Assembly: GCF_030253575.1 (NCBI RefSeq)
Contig: NC_080563.1
Coordinates: 36,069,001 to 36,133,000 of the forward strand
Reading direction: 5' to 3'
Source: Rhododendron vialii
Taxonomy: Eukaryota > Streptophyta > Magnoliopsida > Ericales > Ericaceae
Length of the DNA stretch: 64,000 nucleotides
Position 1 is the first letter of the stretch. The number at the start of each line of letters is the position of its first letter. The notes beneath the pieces were generated by a model. That model saw only the letters and a program-made list of their open reading frames with translations. It was not told the origin of the DNA and did not search any database. Below, in pieces: positions 42,543-55,485 of this stretch. The position numbers and the translations under genes are program-made.

Positions 42543-43212
42543 TTATGAAGCACGGGTACTTCAGAAATGTCACCGTACCCGTACCGGGTACGGGTACGGG
42601 TACGGCACCGGTACGGCAAAAACGTATCGGGTACGGCAAAATTTGATCGGGTACTTTTGATAATTTTGGGTACGGCATGGGTACGGCAAGGGTACGGCAT
42701 GGGTACGGCAATGGGTACGTTTTAGCCAAAAATGATTTTTTTTTCAAAATTTCAGGGATTTTTTTGTAAATAATTTAAAATATGGGCTTATTGTGTAATT
42801 TTTTTGTCTTTTATATACACATACACGTTTACTGAGTCACTGAGAGAGGCAACGGTCTAGGGCTCCAAACCGGAACAGAAGACGTAAGTTCTCTCTCTTT
42901 TATATACACATACACGTTTACACTGAGTCAATGTTTGTAAGTACTGTTGGTATGTAAGGAACAAGGAACTCGTCTAGCTTTGATCTAGGCACGCTGAACT
43001 TGATGTATGAACTTCGAACTTTTATCTATGTTACTTTTTGTTGGTAAAATGGGTTTATATTTCATTTAAAGCAATAAAAAAATAGAAAAAAATTATATAT
43101 CTATTCGCCGTTCCCCCGCCGTACCCGTACCCTACTTTTTTGGGGTTTTGCCGTTTCCCGTACCCGTATCCGTACCGTACCCGTACCGCGTACCGGTACC
43201 CGTGCTCCATAG
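42543..43212. mobile_element. Non-autonomous hAT element with dense GTACGG repeats
   Basis: The 8-bp target duplication GTGTATAG is exact (42535-42542 and 43213-43220). The terminal inverted repeats contain GAAGCACGGGTAC and GTACCCGTGCTCC. Subterminal zones (42575-42720 and 43115-43200) are packed with GGGTACGG/CCGTACCC units in opposite orientations at the two ends, the pattern expected of transposase-binding subterminal repeats. The centre is unrelated AT-rich DNA. Confidence 0.85.
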
Positions 43213-43220
43213 GTGTATAG

Positions 43221-44417
43221 GGAGTACGTTGTACAACTTTTTTGGGCATTGAATAAATCGGAATCAACATGTACACCGTACCACAGATTTGGAGTAAAAC
43301 GATATCCCTCTTGAATTCGATAAGACTAAGAGCCCTTATTTACATGAGAAAGCCGATTTGTCAAGCCTGCTTTTGTTCTTGATGGCATTTGGTTTGTTCC
43401 AATTGCATGCTGGAAAATTGAATCCTTTTGGTGAGAGGGAGGGGTTATGTTTGTGTCTATGTCTGCACATAATGTGAATATGCATATAGTTAAATTCCAC
43501 GGACTCTGGTTGTTGTTGCTGTCGGCGATCTAGACGAAGAAGCTGCTGTGGGTGACGGTGGCATAGTGGGTAGAACCGACGGCGGTGAAGCCGAAGGGAG
43601 GCGTATAAGCGCGCGTAGTGGTAGTCTAGGTTGTTCTTTCAGTTGAGTTGTTGGAGGGCTATGTTTGTTCTTCTAAAGCAACTATATTTTCAAATGTGGT
43701 TGGAGAATATATGGCTAAAGAAATAGTAATACATTTCCCTTTGGTTCCCAACCTTCTAACTTTATCATCATCATCATCATCATTTATCGTAAGGCTATGA
43801 TCTTTGGAGGATGTACAATCGTATGAGAAAAACGGAGAAATGTGATACCCTGTACATGATTCCACTGTATGGTGTTACTAGGAAATATATAAATGTGGTT
43901 TTTAATTACATACCCAAGCAAGAGTCCCTTTTTTCAGTCACTTAAGTGCAGTTTAGTGTGTGTGTGTGTGTGTGTGTGAGTTTTAAATGCAGTTTAACGA
44001 CTGAAAATGTGCAAGGCAGATCAGTGTGGGTGAGAGTTTGAGGTGCAGTATGTTGAGATATCTTTTCGGAAAAAGGAAAGAAAAACTTGTATTTTTTTCT
44101 TCTTTTTTGTATGTTTAGTTGTGATGCCTTGGTGGCTGATTATCAATTTCAAAGGATTTGGAAGTGGTTCGCATTTTTTTCCTATTCTTTTGATGGTTGT
44201 TAGACTTACGATTTGATGCATATATAATGGAAAGACGGGAAATCTTTTCTTATTGATGAATATCATTTTTTTTAAAAACTTAGTCGTAGTTAACCGCATT
44301 TTTTCAAAATATATAAAATTTGGGGCATGACAGCTGTGGGAGGACCCCCCACCACTTCCATCCTAGTTACAAGTCAAAGTGGATAACGATTCTGACTATA
44401 CTTATGAGAATTATCTA
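43221..44417. other. Intergenic, no gene recognised
   Basis: A short TG microsatellite lies at about 43957-43978. A GC-richer stretch at 43500-43640 looks like degraded coding or promoter sequence, but no frame is convincing. Confidence 0.5.
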
Positions 44418-45008
44418 CTCCCTCTGTCCGTCTTTGTTAGTCCGCAAACATACTTTTTTTCGTCCCTAAATGTTTGTCCATATTTGAATGTCAACGAACA
44501 AATTGTGTCACTTTTATCATTTACCCTTGTCTTCAAATACTGATTTTTAAAAAATCAAAAGCAATCATGATGTTTGTCATTTACTCCCTCCGTTCCAAAA
44601 TGACTGACCTTTTTGGGATTCCGTGTCATTTTAAAATGCTTATATCTTCCGATTTATGAAGTTTTATGTTATTTTGAAAACTTTGTTTAATAGAACTAAT
44701 TAAAATCTATCAAACAAGATCCATATTGCATATTTTTTAACACTCACATTGAAAGATATAAGCAATTGAAAATGACACGCTTTCCCAAAAAGGCCCCTCA
44801 TTTTGGAACGGAGGGAGTATCATTTAAAAATTGGAATGCTCAATTTTGCAAGGGATCGAGAGTGGCGGCAAATTAAAAAACAAATGACTTTAAGTATTTG
44901 AAGGGTAAAACTGGAAAGATAAAAAAATTATTAAAAGCCATCATGATGTCTCCAAAAAACAAAAAATTGGAATCTCCAAAACAGACTAACAAACACGGAC
45001 GAAGGGAG
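44418..45008. mobile_element. Stowaway/Tc1-mariner-like MITE containing a second nested MITE
   Basis: The outer element has termini CTCCCTCTGTCCGTC and GACGAAGGGAG and is flanked by TA on both sides. Inside it, 44584-44817 (234 bp) is another element with termini CTCCCTCCGTTCCAAAATGA and its complement, also flanked by TA. Confidence 0.8.
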
Positions 45009-45071
45009 TAGGTTTTTGGTGGCGGCAATGGGCCACGGGATATTTTTTTGCCTGCTTCAGACTCCTTGGGA

Positions 45072-48000
45072 TCAGTTGGGATTCACCATGATGGAGTTAA
45101 TCTGTTGTAGTGTCACCAAGACTTCTTCCATGGACGGGCGGTGCTTTTGTTGTAATTTCAGGCATTTTAATACAAGCTTAGCTGCTTGGAATGCAGCTCT
45201 TGGAGGGTACTGATTCTCCAGCCTTGGGTCCATGATTTTCTTCAGCTTTCTTTTCTCAGCTAGGGAAGGCTTTGCCCACTCTATCAAGTTAAGAGCTCCA
45301 TTGGGTCGTCTTACGTCAACCACCCTTAGGCCCGTTAATAGTTCGAGCAACATCACTCCAAAACCGTATACATCGCTCTTCACATACAAATGACCTGTGG
45401 CAATGTACTCGGGATCTGCGTAACCGTATGAACCGATAATGCGCGTTGAGACGTGTGATTTGTTGTCAGCAGGACCCAACCTTGCCACCCCAAAATCCGA
45501 AAGCTTTGCATTGAAATCCTGCAAAATTCACAGATGGGGTGTAAGAGGTTGGAATCATATATCTGTCCTCACAAATTCCTTTACCCATGTTCTAATGTAA
45601 GTATACAACCCTAGCTAGCTAGGACCATGATATGGCATGGGGATATCGAAATCCACAAATCTTGAGGAACAATCACGCTACGAAGAGTGCACTAGAACCA
45701 GGCACGATATGTGTGGAGACAGAGAACATCGTTCCAATATTAGATTCCTGTAAATGGCTCCAGAAATGGGACCACTCCACAGGAATGAGGCAGTCTTAGT
45801 AACACAGCTATAGGATTCTTTCGGTCCTTAAAAATTCATCAACCCATCGAATGGAAGTATGCAACTGGGTTTCCATTAGAACTCTAGCTTACATCTCTGG
45901 AGACGCAAGATCCGGTGCCAAGTTAAAGCCCATGCAAATGGCTGTAGAAACGAGGCCAAGAATCCAATTCCGATCGTATGTTCCATTGCAATTTTAGAGT
46001 CTCATTACGCAACTGAAAATCCTATGGGAGAGTGAAAAATATTACTACTAGTCCGCGTGCACAAAGAAAGAGTTAGAGTTTACCTTGTCGAGCAATATAT
46101 TCGATGCCTTGAAATCACGGAAGATCACTTGATCCTCAGATGTGTGCAAGAAAGTGAGGCCTTGAGCCGTCCCGATCGCTATATTGAGCCTCGTATCCCA
46201 TGGAATAGGATCTCCACCCTCTGGCGAACGGGCGCAGTAAGTAATTTAATTTTTCTTATTTGTTGAACATGATTTAGGCTTTTGAAAATGAGAAAAACTT
46301 TATTACAGATCTTTTCGTGAATAAACGTTTACGGAGCCAGATCGTGTGCATTCAAAGTGTATTGGACGGTCCGGATTTTAAAAAAACTATTCGTGCGAAG
46401 AGTTAAATTTTTCCGACGAATAATTTTTTTAAAATTCGGACCGTCCAATACCGAAACGGACGGCTGAGATCATGCAGCTCTACAAACGACTTAATCACGG
46501 CTGCTCCGTGAATAAGCAAACCTCTTTGAAAATACAACGCATGTGGTGATGTATGATTTTGGACATGTACTTACTTCTGAAGAGGTGGGTTTCTAAGCTT
46601 CCTCCCTCCATATATTCGTAGATTAGGATGAAATATTTCTCTTCCCGACAATAACCCAAGAGTTGAACTAGATTTGGATGGCTAAATTTCCCCAACAAGT
46701 CCACCTCCGCCTGCACCCCACAATTCTATGATCCATTAAAGATAATAGTAAATAAATTATCATATCAAAAAAAAGATAATTATAAACAAGGCTAATGCTA
46801 GGGTATTCCCTTCTTATGTGGGGATATACCGTATCCCCCTTTAATATAACCACTTGAAAGCATAACATTAAACGAGTTGAAGGCATACCACTTTTCCAAA
46901 TGACAAAATGACATAACATGTTATGCCATTTGTGTGGATCATTTTTGAAAATGGCATAATATTTTATTATTATTATGATATTAGATCATAAACTTTTTTA
47001 AAAATGACACAACATAATTGCTCGAAGACATAACACTTTTTTAAAATGGCATAACGTAACCACACGAAGACATAACATTAAATTTTTGGGAGACATAACT
47101 GTGTCCCCTTTGGGTGGGGGACACCATGGTTTTTCCCATTATTCTAATTAGCAGAATCTCTACAATTGAAGCAACCATTACTTGTTCAGATTTTCTCGTG
47201 GCAGATGGAAACGAGGATACCAAAAATTTTAAAAATCTTTTGTTTTTTCTCTGCTAATTAGGAGAAATTTTCAACAGAAACATGTATAAATATACTCATC
47301 TGTTTAATGATTTGTATAAAATTTAAAATATTTTGTCATAATCAACCATTAACAAACGCTAATAGTAGTAGATGAGAACGGCTATAATAAACACCGTAAA
47401 AACTGAAGCAAGATATGCAATTCATATTTTGAGCTACAAAATTTCATATATCACCGCAAAATCTCATAATTGATTACCAAAAAAATTCGTGTATTGAACC
47501 ACAAAAATTTATAAACACCACCACCAAAACTCATAAACAATAACACATAATCAGATATTTTTGGGCCACCATTTTTGACTTATGCACCGTCCTTTTGGAC
47601 CAAAAATTTGTATACAATACCAAAATAATTCATTTCCAATACCACACAAATACATATACACCACCACAATAATTCATATATAAACAATCATAAAATCTCA
47701 TACATTGAACCACAAGTCCACAACGATTCATAAAAGTAAGCCACAAAATTCATAAATGTGTACCGTACACACTTTCGTAAGATGAACTACAAAAATTCAT
47801 AAAGTAAGCCACAAAAACTCATAAAAATCATCCGCAAAATTCGTATGTGGGGGTGTGTATTGGAGGAGTCATTTCCGTGGTAGATAAACAAGCTTGATCG
47901 AGTCAATAAGTGGCCTGTTCAAATTTAATTTTTAAAACTTAAACGAATTCTTAAATAATTTAAATTTTTATAATTAGCCAAACTGGTACGATCACTTGAG

Positions 48001-49293
48001 CATTAGTCTTAGTCAAGTTGATTATAAGCTGAGTTCGAGTAATTTATTTTATAGAAACTGGTACAACAAAAAATCTGTACCAGTGGGTACAAACCCCTCT
48101 TTGGACCCATTTTGGGTCTCAAAAAAATGATTGGAGTCGTTCATTTTGTTTAAAATACTTTGCTTATAGTCTCTATAAAAAATAAGCTTGATCCAGTATC
48201 GGTAAGAGTACTTACGAAACATCCAAACTTTGCTCTAAAATTCAATGGAGCAAAGTTTGGATGTTTCATAAATACTCTTTCCGATACCGGATTAAGCTCA
48301 TTTTTTGCAGGGACCATAAGCAAAGTATTTTAAACAAAATGAGCGACTCTGATTATTTTTTTGAGATACAAAATGGGCCCAAAAAGAGGTTTGTACCTAC
48401 TGGTACAGATTTTTTGTCTGTACCAGTAGCACCGTTCTTTATTTTATTCTTAAATTAAACAATGGTATAAGCGTACAATCAGATGGTTGAGTTGTTCAAG
48501 CTCAACAAATCCTGAAAATTTGTTCAAGATTCCCAAGAGTGACTAGAAATCAAAAATGGCAAAATCAGCTAAAGATTTGACAAAAAAAATTTCTTAAAAA
48601 TAAAAAATAGTCACTAAACACTAAAGAATACCAACTGAATTAAAAAAAAAAATCATCTAATTTAATCAAAACACATACTAAATTACCTTCCACTCTTGGA
48701 GTCCTTGCCAACTATCAAGTTTAGATATCTTGATGGCGACCGGCATTCCGACGCCGGGCTTCGACGGCGCCAAGGTCTCCCTATCCACCCAACCCTTGAA
48801 TACCGTCCCGAATCCTCCCTCTCCGACCACCGCCTCCGGCCTGAAGTTCCTTGTTGCACTCTGCAGTTCCGCGTAAGTAAAATTTTTCAAGTTCGGAGTT
48901 ATAATTCTCCCGCTCGGCGGCACCACCGTACCTCCTCCTCCTGCCGCCGCTGAACCTCTGTTTTCAGCTCCGTGTCTGTTGTCACTGCTTTTGCTCTGCT
49001 TTATTGCCTTTTCTTTGCCGTCAACTAACAGAAACCAAGACGATGATGAAGTCAATGGATATTGGTCATTCATCGGAAACATGACTAAAGGAATGAATTG
49101 ATTGGAGAAGAGATTTGGATTTCTGGGAAAGTATTCAAAATGAAAACCTGACGAAACATTCCAGTTCATCTAATTTTTAAATTATATAATAAAACGTATA
49201 TGTATTGGGTTTAATAATGGTGATACCTGAGGTTGATGGTTGGGTGGCGATTGGGCTATGATTCTCCACCGGAGATGCCAAACAGTTTCCCAT
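45072..49293 (-). CDS. Receptor-like cytoplasmic kinase, subfamily VII (PBL-type), 374 aa
   Basis: RLCK-VII kinases are plasma-membrane-anchored Ser/Thr kinases that relay signals from receptor kinases, often in immunity. Exons (5' to 3') are 49293-49227, 49024-48687, 46710-46575, 46220-46084 and 45518-45072, all GT-AG and in phase. The N-terminus MGNCLASP has Gly2 and Cys4 for myristoylation and palmitoylation. Kinase landmarks: [14 protein letters not shown]-loop [11 protein letters not shown] (from about 90), VAIK Lys near 121, αC Glu in [14 protein letters not shown], catalytic [14 protein letters not shown] (Asp near 216, with Phe where Tyr is usual), DFG at 234-236, and YADPEY in place of the usual YAAPEY. 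All exons are intact. Introns 2 and 3 carry MITEs. The exact family member is not assigned. Confidence 0.93.
46300..46500. mobile_element. Palindromic MITE in kinase intron 3
   Basis: ATTGGACGGTCCGGATTTT at 46361 is mirrored by AAAATTCGGACCGTCCAAT at 46432, with flanking CGTGAATAA repeats of opposite position. The boundaries are approximate. Confidence 0.5.
46795..47145. mobile_element. Probable MITE in kinase intron 2
   Basis: Degenerate inverted ends (GGGATATACCGTATCCCC on one side, GTCCCC...GGGGGACACCATGG on the other) surround repeated CATAAC(A/G)T segments. The ends are poorly defined. Confidence 0.35.
48057..48427. mobile_element. Near-perfect hairpin MITE (371 bp) in kinase intron 2
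   Basis: The two halves, starting ACTGGTACA and ending TGTACCAGT, are inverted repeats over almost the whole length, with the turn near 48240. A target duplication is not obvious. Confidence 0.75.
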
Positions 49294-51134
49294 CTCTCTC
49301 TCTCTAGAAAGTAAGAAAGAAAGAAAGAAGGAAGAAGATTACTATTTTGATGCAGGCGTTGAAAAGGGTTTTCTGTCTCTTCTTGTTAATTCAGCGAAAC
49401 AGAGGAGCCACAGCAGGGAAACAGTCCAGAGGAAGAAAACTCTTAACACCTACGCAAGATTTAGTCTTTTTCACGGAGGCTCTGTTCAGGAGCGGCACAA
49501 TTTCAGTCATTTATTCACGCAATCAATAGTCGAAATTCGTTTTTAATTATGACCGATCACAATTAATTCTTTCTCAAATTTTTTTTTATTAATATCTTGA
49601 CCTTCCAAAACACTCGTGGAAGGTCATTGAGTGCTCCGCGAAGTAGATTTTCTCCCTGCGCAAGAGATATAATGTAGGAAATAGTTGTGTATACTGATGC
49701 GGACTGGGTCCACACGTTACCTACCAACCATTCTGTTTTCTTACACACGACTTTTTCTTTTCTTTGTTAGTGCATTTCTCTGTTTTTTCCTCTCGGTGAA
49801 ACTAGACACTGTTAGCATTGGCATAGCCAGGAACGAAGAGCTCTGGGGGCACTACAGAAACATCACCTTTAAAAAAAAAATTGTAACAAAATGATACGAC
49901 AATTTATACAAACTTTCTTCGCTAAAAATACTAGCAAAAACCAACATATTCATCAACCCACATAAGAGTTAATAACATGTCTACAAAAACTATTGTAGTC
50001 ACAAACAAAAGTTTGAAACGGTGGGGACTTGGATCCTCCGTCTGACTGGGCCTGTTCGAGTCCATTGTCCGACTCCTATACAACGTCATTTTGGGTGTTG
50101 AAACGGCAAGATAGAAACTTTCTCTTCATTTGGAACTATGGTTCTCTTAGGGCTCTTCAACGAGAGTCCGAGCTAGAAATTAATTATGACCATTCAGGAT
50201 AAAATAATCAGAAAAATAAGATCTTAGCCCGACTCTATCGGTGGGGTGAGTCTTGGAAACTGGAAAGAGGACAAAAAGATAGGAACAATATTTTCTTAAA
50301 AAGTTAAAAGTCAAAATTTAAAATAAAATAAAATAAAATAAAATCCGGAATTTTACAGCAATGGGTACATATGCCCCCACTCATCCCTTCATAAATCCGC
50401 CGCTAAGTGTTAGTTGCGGAGATTTTAACTTCAGTCAAATGCATGAAAGTATACAGTGTCTGGAGTGGGCTACTTCCTATGAACTTCCTATGATCACGAA
50501 CGATTTGGACCAGAAGAGGAAAAACTAGCAAAAGGGCTGAAGATAATGTTGTGTTGTGCCACTGAGCACATGATGTGAGATAATTACTAAAAAAAAAAGA
50601 CTCCTATTGATTTGCATTCCTCCATTCTCTTTCGATAATGAATGCTGATAAAATGAATTTTCTTTTCATCAAAAGTGAGATGGTTGTATTGATACATTCG
50701 GTGGCACTTACAAAACAGAAATCATTATAAAGAATTTGGCAAAACTAACAACTCTCGTAAAATAAGAGACAAAACTCTTACATATCAGATGACAAATCGT
50801 TGATCTGGAGAGATGGAAGAAAAAAAAGGAAAAAACAAAGAAAGGGAGGCGGAATAGTACCATGACCTTCTCCTCCCACCGCCACGCATGGGTATGGAAC
50901 CCATAGGGGGGTTGAGAGAGACAGGGTCGAGAAAAATGATACTATTTAAAATGAATTTCAAAACTACAAAAATGGAGAATAAAAAATGAGAAACTCCAGC
51001 TCCCAAACAACCGCGTCATTCGAAGGCCATCACTTTTCTCATGTTCTTTTATTAGGAGTACCAAGGCATGATTAAATTGAGGGATTAGAAAGGTCGTAAA
51101 GTGCGGATCAAAAAAAAAAGAAAGGTCGTAAAGT

Positions 51135-51140
<6 letters not shown>
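49294..51140. other. Kinase 5' region and intergenic DNA
   Basis: GA/CT-rich leader sequence of the kinase is at 49294-49340. A single reversed module of the 6979/38625 element family lies at about 50150-50220 and a short (AAAAT)n tract at about 50321-50344. No other gene is recognised. Confidence 0.5.

Positions 51141-51181
<41 letters not shown>
51141..51181. repeat. (GA)n microsatellite
   Basis: About 20 uninterrupted GA units. Confidence 0.97.
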
Positions 51182-51184
<3 letters not shown>

Positions 51185-51243
51185 AAGCTGAAGGTTTGAC
51201 CTGAATTAACTGACCCCATTCCTTCCATTAATAATTTAATATA

Positions 51244-52220
51244 GGGAAATTTTTAAAAATGGTCCCTCTAGTTTGGACGAGTTCTCATTTTCGTCCCTCT
51301 ATTATTAATTGTATCAATTTTAACCCTGTAGTTTTCATTTCATCTCAATTTCGTCCTTCGCCCTGACGCCGTCCATGAAACAAACGGAATTGAAGGGCAA
51401 AATTGTCATTTTCTTTCACAGAGGGACCAAATTGAAATTTTATACAAACCAGAGGGATTATTTTTAAAATTTTACGTTTTACTTTCGTTTTTTGTAAATA
51501 AAATAAAAAAGACCATAAGTAATGTATTTGACAACGGAATTATTTTTTATTGGGTAATCAAACTATATTGAAAAATTTATATTTCATTACACATTACAAA
51601 AATATTAGAAAATGCACAAATCAACCCCTTAGCTAATGTCTTTGTATCATGTTCTTATAATCGTCTTATTTTTTCACCCAATAAAAAAAATGTTTAAAAT
51701 TCGTGTTTATTTGTTATATGAGTGATCTTATGAGTGAATCCCAAAATAAATACACTTATACCCATATTTTAATGTATTTGATCTCTTAATATTTAATAGT
51801 GTTTCATTGCTTAATTAAACACAATTATCATAAGGGTTGTTTTTCGAATTTTCTCATATTTTTTGTGATGTATATAATAAAAACTTTACAAAATTTCAAC
51901 ATATTTTTTATTATTCAATATAAAATGAGATGAGAAATATATTATATATGATGTATTTTAAATTTATTTACAAAAACAAAAGTAAAAAATAAAATTATAG
52001 AAATAGTCCCTCTAGTTTACATGAAATCTCAATTTAGTCCATCTGTGAGGAGAAATGACAATTTTGTCCTCCAATTCTGTTTGTTTCATTAACGCCGTAA
52101 GCGAGAGGGACGAAATTGAGACAGAATGCAAATTATAAGACTAAAAGTAACACAATTGATACTAGAAGGACGAAAATAAAAATTCATACAAATTAGAGGG
52201 ACCATTTATAAAAATTTCCC
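51244..52220. mobile_element. Mutator-like MITE (977 bp) with exact 9-bp target duplication
   Basis: Terminal inverted repeats of roughly 250 bp start GGGAAATTTTTAAAAATGG and end with the complement. The flanks are TTTAATATA on both sides (51235-51243, 52221-52229). The outer phrases (GTCCCTCTAGTTT, AATTTCGTCC) are shared with 38625-39518, so both belong to one superfamily. No transposase frame. Confidence 0.9.
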
Positions 52221-52643
52221 TTTAATATAGAGTATATGGACCATATGGTAGCCCCATTTGAAGTCTAACGGTTTTTTTTTCTTAAATAAGTCAATTGATT
52301 TTTTTTATTCTTATTCAATTTTTTTATTACATTTGTTAGTTTTTTATTGATTTTTGCGGATTATTTTATTGTCATGACGAGATAAATCTAAAAAATAAAA
52401 AAATTACAATCAGAACCCTGGAGAGATTTTGAACCAAAGAATTTAAGAAAGAACAAACGCCTAAGTTTGGGATTTGAAAGAAAGAAAAAAAAAACCTTAT
52501 AAGTGTTCTGGAGCAAGAGTGTTTTAGAACCCTCCAACATGAGATTTTCAGTGTCAAGTGGGTATCACGTGGTATCTGCTCGGCGCATCAGGACCGTCTA
52601 TTTAGGTTTTGGACGGCTTAGATTTGGAGAGAGGGTGTGGGGG

Positions 52644-52865
52644 TAGACCTGGGTAACAGGTCGTGTCGGGTCATGTTCGTGTCGTATCAGTCGGGTTCGT
52701 GTCACAAACCACCCAACTCGAACCCGACCCATTTAAAATTCGTGTTTCTCGAGTCGTGTCATTTTCGTGTCAGAAATGCTCAATCCTAACCCGTTAACTT
52801 CGTGTCCGATTCGTGTCGTGTTATTGTGTCCGTTGCCCAACTCTATATAGAATTACATATATACC

Positions 52866-52925
<60 letters not shown>

Positions 52926-53121
52926 TGTTAATGGGTGATATAGGTTATTAACCGTGATAATCGTGTCAATTTCGTGTCTCACGTGTTCAGCCCGAACCTA
53001 ACCCATTTAGAATTCGTATTCTCGAGTTGTGTCATTTTCATGTTTCGTGTAAAAAATGTTCAACCCTAACCCGCTAATTTCGTGTCGTGTTATCGTATTT
53101 CGTGTCCGTTACTCAGCTCTA
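52644..53121. mobile_element. Non-autonomous hAT element (478 bp) with exact 8-bp target duplication
   Basis: TGTGGGGG flanks both sides (52636-52643, 53122-53129). The ends are TAGACCTGGGTAAC and GTTACTCAGCTCTA. The interior is two inverted halves rich in CGTGTC/GACACG units around an (AT)n core at 52870-52921. Confidence 0.85.
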
Positions 53122-53586
53122 TGTGGGGGTGAGAGGAGAGATAGTATTTCAATCTGCGCCATTCAATATACTTTTGGACAGCTCGGATATACCTGTTCGA
53201 GCACTACTTCAGCCAGGTAACATAGTACCCACCTGGCATCCAAAAATTTATTATTTATCCTCCAACACCTCGTATTCACCGTTCAGATATAGTAACTGGC
53301 CGTCTCGAAGCAGCCTCTCAATTTCATTTTTGGGATTTTAATGCCTTGTTCGTTTTTAAAAAAGAAAAAAGAAAATTCAACTCAAAAAATATTCATTACC
53401 CATACTTTTAATCATTACTCTTTACTTATTACCCCTATCTCTAATCATTATTTTCATTTATCTTTCTATCTCTTTTCACTTATTATCCATATTTTCAATC
53501 ATTATTCTCATAAAAAATTTCTCAAAAACTCATTCAAACACAACATTAAATGCTTTGAAAGTCACGTTAACAAATAGAGGCCTTTA

Positions 53587-54179
53587 GAGCATCCACAGTG
53601 GAATAATCAAAAGTTGCCACATCATCTTTTGGTTATGCATTTAAGAGGTTGCTAAGATTAACAATATAGAGGTCTACAATAGTACAATCAAAATTGAATA
53701 ACCAAAACTTGCCATATCACTTTTTCAACTTATAAAAATCTAAAAATTGTGACATAAAAAACAAATTTTCCAAAACAGTTTTGAAAAAAAAAAAGTTTTA
53801 ATAAAAAAACAGTTTTGAAATAAAGTGTTTTTGCAAAAAAAAAACATAGTTTTGGGAAAAACAGTTTTCGCAAAAAAAAAAAAAAACTGTTATTGCAAAA
53901 AAAAAAACTTTTTAAAAAACATTTTTCTTAGAAATATGTTGAAAATGGAAGAGAGAGAGAATGTTTTTGTGTAATGATGGTGTATTTGATTGCGGAAACA
54001 TGGTGACAACTAAATTTGGTTATTGGCAAAAAGTAGCTAGTTTTGATTATCTAAGAGCCAAAATTTGATGAGTTGTTAAGAGGTTGCTAAGTTTGATTAT
54101 TCCAATGTAAGCTCTTTTTTGAGAAAATGTTGCTAACCTTAACAATATTTTGGTTTTAATTATACCACTGTGGATGCTC
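53587..54179. mobile_element. MITE (593 bp), PIF/Harbinger-like, TTA duplication
   Basis: The termini GAGCATCCACAGTGG and CCACTGTGGATGCTC are perfect inverted repeats flanked by TTA on both sides. The interior is AT-rich with A-runs. Confidence 0.8.
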
Positions 54180-54223
54180 TTACAACAGTACTATATTGTG
54201 GTTACTTTAACTAGGGTTGGTTA

Positions 54224-54704
54224 GAGCATCCACAATGTAATAATTAAAAGTGAAAAATCAAAACTTGCCACATCAAATTTTGATTATCTATTTAAAAGTT
54301 GTTAAAGTTAACAATATCAAGTCTCACATTGTTTATTTTTTGTCCATAATCAAAATGAGTTGGCAAAAAATCAAATCTAACGGTTAATTTTTTTTCTCAA
54401 TCTAATAGTCTACATTGAATGACATTCTAGTAAAATAAGTGAAAGTAGAGAGCATTTGTTAAAATTCATAAAGTGACCAATATTGTTAAATATATAATCA
54501 CTTATCAAAGTGGAGAGTGAGAAGATGTGAGGTCCAATAAATTTGATTATTGGCAAAAACTTGCTAGTTTTGGTTATCCAAATGCCCAAATTTGATGAGT
54601 TGCTAAGAGGTTATTAAGTTTGATTATTACAATATGTACTTTTTTGAACACACATTGCTTATTTTAGCAATTTTTTTGTTTTGATTATTACATTGTGAAT
54701 GCTC
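54224..54704. mobile_element. MITE (481 bp), same family as 53587-54179
   Basis: The termini GAGCATCCACAATGTAAT and ATTACATTGTGAATGCTC are flanked by TTA on both sides. It lies only 44 bp from its relative. Confidence 0.8.
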
Positions 54705-55214
54705 TTAATTCTATTACTTTCCCATGTTTTTGAACGATATTCCTTTCCCTTTGTAACCGTTTCACTTAGATTTTTGGACTTTTGTCCTAATTCAATTTTT
54801 TTTCCGTATTTGTTAATTTTAAGTCTAATTTTTGTAAATTATTGATTCGTCTCGTCTAGACGAATCGGAAAGAGTAAAAAATTATGACTTTTATCCAAAT
54901 TTGTTAATTTTAAGTCTAATTTTTGTAAATTATTGATTCATCTCGTTAAGATGAATCGAAAGAGTAAAAATTATGACTTTTATCCAAATTTGTTTTGAAA
55001 TATTCAATACAAAGCTGGGTCCGGCTCTTTGCACTTTATCTTTAGATATTTTTTAAAATTATTTGAGTAAAAATTATAATTTTTTACTTTTCTAATTCCT
55101 TTTGTTGAGATGAATAAATAATTCATGAAAATTTGACATAATAAACAAAGTCGTACTGTTTCTTCCCATTGGAGTGTATGACTCGTAAAGAACACGATAC
55201 TACAATAACAAATG

Positions 55215-55485
55215 CTCCCTCCGTCCCTTTTTAAGTGTCCTGCTTCGTAATTTCAACTTATTAAAAAGACATCATCATTATACTTTTCACATCAACTTTT
55301 TCTTCCGCTTTCCCTACTTGCCCATCATCATTACACTTTTACTCACTTACTTTTTAAAATAGAATATACTTTTAAGGACAAAATAGACAATTCATCAACT
55401 TTTACCAATTAACTTTACAAAATGGACACTTATTAAGAGACAGCCCAAAATGAAATACCGGACTATAAATAAGGGACGGAAGGAG
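55215..55485. mobile_element. Mariner/Stowaway-like MITE
   Basis: CTCCCTCCGTCCCTTTTTAA at the left is mirrored by GGGACGGAAGGAG at the right. The expected TA flanks are not preserved. Confidence 0.6.

Noticed and set aside
42503-43276. Frames with repeated Tyr-Pro-Cys-Arg or Tyr-Gly-Val-Arg-type sequence
   Set aside because: They are translations of the GTACGG repeats of the hAT element, not genes.
43500-43640. GC-richer stretch resembling a coding exon
   Set aside because: No frame stays open with sensible splice sites and no family is recognisable.
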